Below are positions 56,150 to 64,000 of a stretch of DNA of 64,000 bases, in pieces; position 1 is the stretch's first letter; every line of letters begins with the position of its first letter. The DNA lies in assembly GCF_000003815.2 (NCBI RefSeq), contig NC_049994.1, positions 593,910-657,909 on the forward strand, given 5' to 3'. The notes under the pieces were generated by a model that searched no databases, was not told the DNA's origin, and was given only the letters and a program-made list of their open reading frames with translations. The position numbers were made by a program, and so were the translations under genes. Source of the DNA: Branchiostoma floridae (lineage: Eukaryota; Chordata; Leptocardii; Amphioxiformes; Branchiostomatidae).

Positions 56150-56780
56150 AAAACTTCCGTAAAGCTAGGGGCACAACCCCCGTACGTGCAAATACGCGCT
56201 GTCTACGTGCCAAAACGTGGACAATCTTTTCGTATCCTTAAGTGGTAAGTACCTCCTCCGTACGAGCTCGTAGGGAATTCGACGAATCTGGGAGCACGCA
56301 AACACGCTGTAGAACTTAACGTGCATTCAGAACTTTCTCTGCTATCGGGCTGTGGATTCCCCCCCGTACGTGCCAGTATGGGCGACGCGCGCGCCTTGCA
56401 CAGCCAATGAGCGCACAACGCACTGGCTCCGTGCGTGCTGCGCACGTGTTGATTGCGTGTTCCGTGCTTACTCCGCGCTTAACTTGTTCACCTGTAAATT
56501 AATGCCGACGCACAACACACATGTACTGTAATGAAGGAACTGGTGCTCCGCACGCACAACGCACGTGGCTTAGCACGTGGTTTCTGCAGTATATAAAGCC
56601 GAGTCGACGAAAGACTGCCAACCCGTCTCGAAGATGCAGAAGAAGCCGTCAGTTGCATCTGTAACAGCTTCGACCAAAAGAAAGATGAGCGCGCACTTAC
56701 ACCATGTCATGTCGGACAAAGTCTCTCGCTGGCTGGTGTGTTGTGTTGTCTACCCTGATCGATTTGTAGGGAGTGGGAAC
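56150..56780 (+). other. CG-rich, ACGTGC-repeated region with TATA box and short ORF
   Basis: CGTACGTGC, GCGCACGTG and CACGTGG phrases recur throughout 56180-56590. A TATATAAAG at about 56591 lies some 40 bp before ATG 56633, which opens a frame MQKKPSVASVTASTKRKMS... of 50 codons to 56782. The 170 bp around the TATA box and ATG recur at 58459-58630. It could be the 5' end of an autonomous element or of a duplicated host gene. No domain is recognisable. Confidence 0.4.
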
Positions 56781-56897
56781 TAATTCTTAGTTTCGTAATG
56801 ATATTTCTACAAGATTTGTTTTGAACAGTTAAAAGGTAATTTTCAAGACAGAACTCTTTTTTGATTCTGCAATAAGTACTAAGTTTGCTTAGACTTC

Positions 56898-57224
56898 TTA
56901 TTTCTTGTCTCCAGCCAGAAATATGTCTATCAGGCGGTTTTTGAATAAATTTCCAAACTGATTGGCATTCACGGCAGGGTTGAGCGAAACAGTTTGGAAG
57001 CCATGCATTCTACATAACATGTCTTGTACATGCACAGCCGGGTCAGCCCAGTCTTGTTGTAGCTGAACAGAAGTATTGTAAGCTTTCTTTAAGAGTCTGT
57101 CATTTGGGAGACTATGTAATCTAAGCCAGTATTTTATCAACTGTGTTTGTGAATCAATGTATAGAGGAAAAACTCCTAACTCACCCCTGGCCGCAGCGTT
57201 AATAGAGCTTTTGGGAACACGCAA
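56898..57224 (-). pseudogene. LINE B-type C-terminal fragment
   Basis: The minus-strand frame RGELGVFPLYIDSQTQLIKYW...LPNDRLLKKAY aligns with RGELGTFPISINAELQLIKYW...LPEDFLLREAY of LINE B (47330-47430). It then diverges (HVQDMLCRMHGFQTVSLNP). It is a related but distinct family, cut on its 5' side by the SINE at 57228. Confidence 0.75.
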
Positions 57225-57227
57225 CGT

Positions 57228-57425
57228 GTGACCGCGTAGCGCAGTGGGACCGTGTTCGCCCCGTGACCGAGAGGTTGCGGTTTCGAATCCGCCTGCCGTG
57301 TTACCGATCTTGTGCCCTTGGGAAAGGCACTTTACACGGCTTTCCTCACTATACTCAGGTGAAAATGAGTACCTAGCTTCGGCTCACGGTGATTTACATC
57401 ATTCACCCGGACGGGAGACCTGGCG
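57228..57425 (+). mobile_element. tRNA-headed SINE, internally deleted copy
   Basis: A box TAGCGCAGTGGG (57237-57248) and B-box-like GGTTTCGAATCC (57279-57290, one extra T). The body TTGTGCCCTTGGGAAAGGCA follows, and the same CACCCGGACGGGAGACCTGG end as in the 12.3-kb copy. About 170 bp of the middle is missing relative to that copy. Confidence 0.75.
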
Positions 57426-57566
57426 CATATGAAAGGGTATGTCACCCCGTAAGGGGCGGTATAACCCCGTCGTGTGTAAACATGTGCGAACATGTGCGAT
57501 CACCTCGACCGATGATGTATGTTCGTCTGTATCTCTGTGGATCTGCCGCTACCAGCCCAAAGCTGC

Positions 57567-58458
57567 NNNNNNNNNNNNNNNNNNNNNNNNNNNNNNNNNN
57601 NNNNNNNNNNNNNNNNNNNNNNNNNNNNNNNNNNNNNNNNNNNNNNNNNNNNNNNNNNNNNNNNNNNNNNNNNNNNNNNNNNNNNNNNNNNNNNNNNNNN
57701 NNNNNNNNNNNNNNNNNNNNNNNNNNNNNNNNNNNNNNNNNNNNNNNNNNNNNNNNNNNNNNNNNNNNNNNNNNNNNNNNNNNNNNNNNNNNNNNNNNNN
57801 NNNNNNNNNNNNNNNNNNNNNNNNNNNNNNNNNNNNNNNNNNNNNNNNNNNNNNNNNNNNNNNNNNNNNNNNNNNNNNNNNNNNNNNNNNNNNNNNNNNN
57901 NNNNNNNNNNNNNNNNNNNNNNNNNNNNNNNNNNNNNNNNNNNNNNNNNNNNNNNNNNNNNNNNNNNNNNNNNNNNNNNNNNNNNNNNNNNNNNNNNNNN
58001 NNNNNNNNNNNNNNNNNNNNNNNNNNNNNNNNNNNNNNNNNNNNNNNNNNNNNNNNNNNNNNNNNNNNNNNNNNNNNNNNNNNNNNNNNNNNNNNNNNNN
58101 NNNNNNNNNNNNNNNNNNNNNNNNNNNNNNNNNNNNNNNNNNNNNNNNNNNNNNNNNNNNNNNNNNNNNNNNNNNNNNNNNNNNNNNNNNNNNNNNNNNN
58201 NNNNNNNNNNNNNNNNNNNNNNNNNNNNNNNNNNNNNNNNNNNNNNNNNNNNNNNNNNNNNNNNNNNNNNNNNNNNNNNNNNNNNNNNNNNNNNNNNNNN
58301 NNNNNNNNNNNNNNNNNNNNNNNNNNNNNNNNNNNNNNNNNNNNNNNNNNNNNNNNNNNNNNNNNNNNNNNNNNNNNNNNNNNNNNNNNNNNNNNNNNNN
58401 NNNNNNNNNNNNNNNNNNNNNNNNNNNNNNNNNNNNNNNNNNNNNNNNNNNNNNNNNN
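57567..58458. other. Assembly gap (892 N)
   Basis: The sequence is unknown. Frames that run across the gap are meaningless. Confidence 1.
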
Positions 58459-58631
58459 ACACATGTACTGTATGAAAGGAACTGGTGCTCCGCACGCACA
58501 ACGCACGTGGCTTAGCACGTGGTTTCTGCAGTATATAAAGCCGAGTCGACGAAAGACTGCCAACCCGTCTCGAAGATGCAGAAGAAGCCGTCAGTTGCAT
58601 CTGTAACAGCTTCGACCAAAAGAAAGATGAG
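58459..58631 (+). repeat. Second copy of the TATA/ATG segment of 56516-56687
   Basis: ACACATGTACTGTATGAAAG through CGACCAAAAGAAAGATGAG is near-identical to the segment left of the gap; the clearest difference is GTAATGAAGG versus GTATGAAAGG. The copies diverge immediately after GATGAG (CGCGCAC versus TTTTCAT). The short frame MQKKPSVASVTASTKRKMS ends three codons later here. Confidence 0.85.
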
Positions 58632-60360
58632 TTTTCATGGACTGTAATCATGTTTTATGGTACATTTTTCAAATATGTTGGAATGCACTATTTAGAAGCG
58701 ATTTCTGTGTCTTCCTTGCACAATTTGATGGATAAGAATCATATTGTGGGAATGAAAAGGACAAAATAGTGAATCTTCATGGAATCAAGTTTGATAAATG
58801 TTCCGCTATCTGTACAAACTGTAGAGATATTGTATCTGTATCTGTATCTATATAGCCGGTATAACCGCCGTTCGGCGTAACACACCAGCTTCGCAGATAC
58901 GCGTCGCGGCAGCAGCTGGTTATATTACACCGTACGACCAGGTAATCATAATTGTATTCATTATGCTCATTTTCGGAAATTAGATGTCTTGGATAAACAG
59001 ATATGACTGGGCCAATATCATTTCAAAAGTTTAATAAATCTTCAAAACGGCATGAACCTGTTTAGGTTCAACCAGGTAGTCTTAACATTTGTCAACAAGA
59101 CAGTGATGAAAATACATGTGCGACATACTTTCTAACTTGTATGAAAGAAAGAAATAGACTAAGCAATACAAGCTTTAACTCACAGGTCCTACTGGGTCAA
59201 AGTTGAACTTTATTCAGAAAATGATATGAACATCAACACAAGGGCATCTTGCAGATGAATAAGCATTTCGCTCCATGAAATCTAACTTGTAAAACATGTT
59301 ACACAAAAAATATTGTGTATAAGAATATAAGCTCATGACTGCATATTTACTAATACTACACAACGTTCTCTCCAGAATTTTGTAGTATTGTGGAGGGCTG
59401 GCAAAAACGACGTCTCGCCATCGCGAGGTCGAACCAAATGTGGGAAACCTGGGCGTTAACAATCACCGCTTGCGGTCCTGTGAATCACATGATTGACGGC
59501 GACAAATTAAAGAAGCGCGTCTGGGATAGAACAGCTGTATCTAAATTTATATCTGTAACGTTACGAGTATCTATATAGCCGGTATAACCGCCGTTCGGCG
59601 TAACACACCAGCTGTCAAGGATGTCAAATATTCTGTTTCTGTGTCCATATCTAACACCTAAAAATCCATCCTTAGAAATTTTAGAATTTGGTTCCTTTGC
59701 AAATTATGTGCCGATATAATGCATGTGAATAACGCATGTCAGTTCGTTCAACATATATCAGGCTCTGAAGTGTGTGCTGGTGATGTCGTCAGGACAGACT
59801 ACACGTTAGGTTCACGACTTTGACTTCAGCTAGAATCATCATCATCATCATCTTCACCGCATGTCTAGAATCAAGGTTCACAATGTTGAGCCTTTCTTAG
59901 ACTCTGCTACCCTCCAATAAGATGTTAGACTGTTTTTTATTTTTTTACGTTTTAGGCCTTTTTATGGGCTTTCCATTTTGAACCGTTTTCCGTCTTCTTG
60001 ATGTCTCGCGGCCTAAACCTCTACCGGCACTGACCCCGGGCCGGAGCAAACCTACAGTATTTGATTCCATTGTTGCCTCGTTTATAGTTTGACTAAAAGA
60101 TTATCAAACTTTGATCCCTCAGGCGGCTTCCTTTCAAAGATCTTTAATGTCTGGATTTTTGATTGCATTTCTTTTGGCTAATCCTTTCAAAACATTCCCT
60201 TTCGAGGCCTTTTCGAGGGAATAACCCCCCGCAGTATTCAAATCGGGATGAGAAAACATAGATCCAAATCTGTGCCTTGGTGACTCAGAGGCGTCAATCA
60301 AAGCAGTAGTCAGCTGATAATGAGAGAATTACGTTTTATTTGCGACGGGATGATAGCATG
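58632..60360. other. Mostly unrecognised; contains an exact 47-bp direct repeat
   Basis: GTATCTATATAGCCGGTATA through CACACCAGCT occurs at 58844-58890 and again at 59567-59613. No coding similarity was found. Confidence 0.5.
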
Positions 60361-60367
60361 GAGTTAA

Positions 60368-61341
60368 ACCCTCAAGCACCCGACCTTTTTTTGCGACTAA
60401 AATGACCGAGTGGGGTCCAAACGGACCCAAAAATGTTTTGTTCATAAAATCTCAGTTTCAATTCCTATCGGTGATCATTGTACATACATTTCTTCATCAA
60501 TGTAAGAGGAATATTTTGACATGTTAAGGTGTTGCTAATTCCACATCATTATCATAATTTATGCAAAAGATCAGAAGGACCATGTTTTGCACTAAAGCTA
60601 TTCTGACCTGAGAGGGGAATTCTGAGGCCCTCAGCAAACTTTTTGTCGCATAACTCATGAACGGCTAGTGCTAAAGCTACGAAACTTGTTAGTATATCAC
60701 AAAATATTGTTAGCAAAATTTTTTTGTCAATTTAGTAAATTTATCATTATTTGCGGTTGCCATGGCAACGGAATTCTGACAGGCATATTTTTGCAAAAAT
60801 TTGCCAATTTCAATTTTAACAAGTTTTTCTTGGTAAACCATGCTTGTTTTCTTACAACAATGAAAATTTGTGAAATTTAATGCTATTTTCATGATTCAAA
60901 ATTTATAATTAATGCTAATTTGATGACGTCATTCGTCAAAATCTAAGATGGCCGCCCTTATTAGCTAAATGACGTCATAATGTCGTCATATTATATGGTG
61001 ATGACACAGAAGTTTTTATGGGGATTTAGTTTTACATGTTTATTATCCTCTGAAAGTTTGGTGGTGATACGATAAGTAGTTAGGGAGTTAGACTCAAAAA
61101 TTTGTTTCAGAAGCTTCACATTTTTGCTGGGGTCCGTTTGGACCCCAGACGGACTGATCACGGACTTTCTTTATAGCTTCCACAGTATTGTACCAATCTT
61201 CATAAAAACGTAGGAGAAGGTATAGAAGGTATTGGCTGACAAAGTCACGGAAGGAATTTTTCTTCCGATCAAAAATGTTCAGATGGTACTTCAAAATTTA
61301 CGCCTGGGGTCCAAATGGACCCCACTCGGGTGTTTGAGGGT
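60368..61341 (-). mobile_element. 974-bp DNA element, copy 2 (inverted)
   Basis: It begins ACCCTCAAGCACCCGACC and ends TCGGGTGTTTGAGGGT, with TAA on both sides. It aligns along its whole length with the reverse complement of 39400-40372, including TGACGTCATAATGTCGTCAT and the GGGGTCC-x-TTTGGACCCC ends. Confidence 0.85.
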
Positions 61342-61344
61342 TAA

Positions 61345-62150
61345 TGAAGTTGCGAACCAGTTACATACTACTAGTACATTAACGCACGAGTGAGTGAAGA
61401 ATTGGCCAAACCAACCCACTTATCACTTAGAAGGAAACGCCGTAGCAAGTGGCAGCATCGAAGCCCATTAGGCCACCCAATACACACTTACCAAAGTAGA
61501 AGACCACTCAAAATGCCAACACGCCTGTTTGTGTGCAGGGGCGGGGGCACGCATGACGTGTGAGTACCCGCTGCCACACCTCCGTACCCAGCCTGAAAAG
61601 CTATTACTCTGTTCTCAAGCATACTGTTAACAACCAAACCTCTATTGTATATGCACGGAAGAAAAGCGCACAGACGGAGGACTGATTCAATGAAGTATTT
61701 TCGACAAGAATTACCATGTCAAACGACAAGTGATTGGCAGGTCCGATTCAAAAGCTCTCAATTCGATGAGAAAGCCACACTCAGTCCCTAATTACCGTTA
61801 CTTAATCAGGCACACCGTTTTCAATGACCAACAAACCCTGCTGTTTGAAAGGTAATTTTTGTCTCCACCTCTAATTGTATTCTATTGTACAAGGCCCGTA
61901 ATCCGTGATTCCGTCAAACAAAGACATCTGCCAATCACTTGCCCCGGGGTTTTGTGGCACTAAGTCTCGGTTGAAAAACGTAGCACATAGGGGTCAAGGC
62001 ATCGTCAAACAAACCCACACGGTCCCAGCATGGTGCAAGTCCCAGCACATTGAAACAAGAGCAGGCCGAGTCTAGTTCCTCAACATCTGATATTTATAGC
62101 AAGGCGTCTTGAATTATTAATTTTGATTGTAGTAGATTTTGATCCCTCAC
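61345..62150. other. Nothing recognised
   Basis: No repeat family or coding similarity identified. Confidence 0.4.
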
Positions 62151-63560
62151 TATCATGATATCCAACTATTGCTTATTTTGTAAGTCAAGTATAAGAGATC
62201 ACTCAAATGATCTTAAAATTTGCAAACTAGAGTTCCACGAACACATACCTTTGTCACATAAACCAGGCTTGTTATGTAGAATGATGTCTGTAGACATAAA
62301 TGTGTCACTCATTACATTTTATTTTGTATGCCCGGAGTTGGTTGGTAAAATTTCACCATTGATTATACAAATTAGATCCCAATTTACATAATTAATACCA
62401 AATTGTATCAAGCATTACTTAAGCTATCAGCATACCAGAAACCATTATGATCCTTTCATCCTTCTTAACTTATTCTCTTTAAAAGTCTGAAACTAAACCG
62501 GTTCCTGCAGTTTCAAAAAAGACGTGAGGGGACCCAAACATACACTCTTACTCTCTACCCTCTTTCTCAGTTACATATGTGACAAGTTTGAAAGTCCTAG
62601 CAAGGAATGCAGTGGATTTATGAACTTTCCACATAAATTATGCAAATAAGGTGTGCATAATTGGTTTCTCATTATGTAAGTTTTCACTTAGGCTACTGAC
62701 GTTCCTTCAACACGTTCATATTTTCTCATTAATTATGCAAATGATGACCTTATTTGCATAATCAGTATCTATTGACATTTCTTTCTTTCTCAGCTACATA
62801 TGTGACAAGTTTGAAAGTCCTATCATGGAATGCTGTGGATTTATGAACTTTCCGCATTAATTATGCAAATAACCTGTTGATTTAAAGTTGTCACTTAGGC
62901 TACCTACGTACCAAAAATCATGACGATCCTTCAACACGTTCACATTTTCCCCACATTATGCAAATGATGACCTCATTCGCATAATTGATATCTATTGACA
63001 TTTCTCTCTTTCTTAGCTACATATGTGACAAGTTTCAAAGTCCTATCATGGAATGCAGTGGATTTATAAATTTTCCTCATTAATTATGCAAATTAGCTGT
63101 TAATTTTCATAATTACTATCTCATTATGTAGGTCTTCACTTGGCTATCTACATACCAAAAATCATGATATCCCGTCGAAACGTTCATTTTTTCTCATTGA
63201 TTAAGGTCGTCATTTGCATAATTGATATCTATCGACATTTCTCTCCTTCCCAGCTACATATGTGACAAGTTTGAAAGTCTTATCATGGAAGGCAGTGGAT
63301 TTATAAACTTTCCTCATTAAATATGCAAATTAGCTATTGCTTTGCATAATTAGTATCCCATTATGTACGTCATCACTCTTTCTATCTACATACTAAAAAT
63401 TATGACGATCCGTCAACACGTTCTCGAGTTATTCTCGTCCAAAGTCTGAAAGGAAACCGACGCCTGTAGTTCCAAAGAAACCGATAGGGGTCCCAAACTC
63501 ACAGCACTCACTCTCTGCTCCGAGGGCCCAAGTCGTGCTTTTTATATGCGTTTTGGGTGG
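62151..63560 (+). repeat. Dispersed AT-rich repeat with four tandem ~225-bp units
   Basis: ACATATGTGACAAGTTTGAA recurs at about 62573, 62796, 63019 and 63256 (spacing 223, 223, 237). Each unit holds ATGCAAAT octamers (62640, 62736, 62862, 62955, 63085, 63323). The array ends with the single-copy CCGTCAACACGTTCTCGAGT segment and a GGGGTCCCAAACTCACAGCA block. Confidence 0.85.
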
Positions 63561-64000
63561 TTTCGTGCCATCGATATCGGGGACTGCGAAAAACTTGACC
63601 TCACGATTTTATTTTCATTTTTTCTTACTGCACAGAGAGATCGATAACCTTGCCTGCCCTGTCAGTCAATACCATAGAAAAGCATTTCCCGTCCATTGGG
63701 TCTGGAGGAATTCCCCAATAGCGGTCAGTTTGGGGGGTTGTGGGGGGGGGGGGGGTTGGTGGATTGCTTGGCTTTTGATGATTCTTTTTACAAGAAAATA
63801 ACGTTTCCACGGAAAATCGAAAGTGAACCTGTGGGCCAGTGGCAAGGCATGTATGGAGAAGCTCTAGCACCTTTAGGAGAAATATCGAGTGAGGCTAGCC
63901 CAAATCGTACAAAAATCCCAACCGAGATCTTAATATACAAATGCAAATTATGTCCTCATGCATGATTTGCAGACCTAGTGATGTCCGCCTCTTACTCATG
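63561..64000. other. Nothing recognised to the window end
   Basis: A short G-rich tract lies at 63731-63755. No coding similarity. Confidence 0.35.

Noticed and set aside
57228-57300. tRNA gene
   Set aside because: A and B boxes are present, but the sequence is the head of a SINE: no clean acceptor stem was recognised, the B box has an extra T, and the same body follows in a second copy.
57389-58651. Long open frames of about 316-405 codons
   Set aside because: They consist almost entirely of the N gap.
62151-63560. CRISPR-like array
   Set aside because: The repeated units are about 225 bp, diverged and AT-rich, in an animal genome, with no short identical repeats and unique spacers.

Overview
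This window is animal genomic DNA, most likely from a lancelet (Branchiostoma) or a close invertebrate deuterostome. The reasons are a spliced receptor gene of the BMP type II receptor family, intron lengths of 0.4-9.6 kb, several CR1/L2-like, L1-like and Penelope-like retroelements, a tRNA-headed SINE and many short DNA transposons. There is no bacterial gene organisation. The species is inferred, not proven.

Host gene. One host gene could be supported. It is the 5' two-thirds of a BMPR2-like type II TGF-beta-superfamily receptor on the minus strand, in eight exons between 30994 and 2151: signal peptide, two ectodomain exons, transmembrane exon, juxtamembrane exon and three kinase exons. The exons join without a frame break into exactly 394 codons and stop just after the kinase DLG/activation-segment exon. 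The remaining kinase lobe and tail must lie to the left of base 1. Its introns are packed with transposable elements.

Left half (1-31 kb), inside the gene: a hAT-like element with an 8-bp target duplication (3606-4443), an L1-like 3' end, nested TA-flanked MITEs (7480-8230), inverted copies of a CG-rich module, a SINE, a foldback element (15483-15964), a TTA-flanked element (19695-21150), a frameshifted LINE (21490-23652), an 87-bp hairpin element with a 10-bp duplication, and a stack of nested insertions at 25.8-30.2 kb (truncated LINE hit by a 1.18-kb foldback and a hAT-like element, followed by a repeat containing a 1.77-kb element).

Right half (31-64 kb), upstream of the gene, is almost wholly repeats: LINE fragments, two inverted copies of a 973-bp element (39400-40372 and 60368-61341), a 6.6-kb full-length but decayed LINE (41691-48268) with an SGNH-esterase-like ORF1, a younger LINE with an open 1170-codon endonuclease-reverse transcriptase ORF (49642-53351), a Penelope-like remnant, an assembly gap (57567-58458) flanked on both sides by one near-identical 170-bp sequence, and arrays of an AT-rich dispersed repeat full of ATGCAAAT octamers.

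No new defence or enzymatic system was found. The most informative content is the exactly resolvable nesting of elements, the sharing of one 190-bp internal module between elements with different termini, and the intact LINE ORF with a degenerate 2A-like motif.
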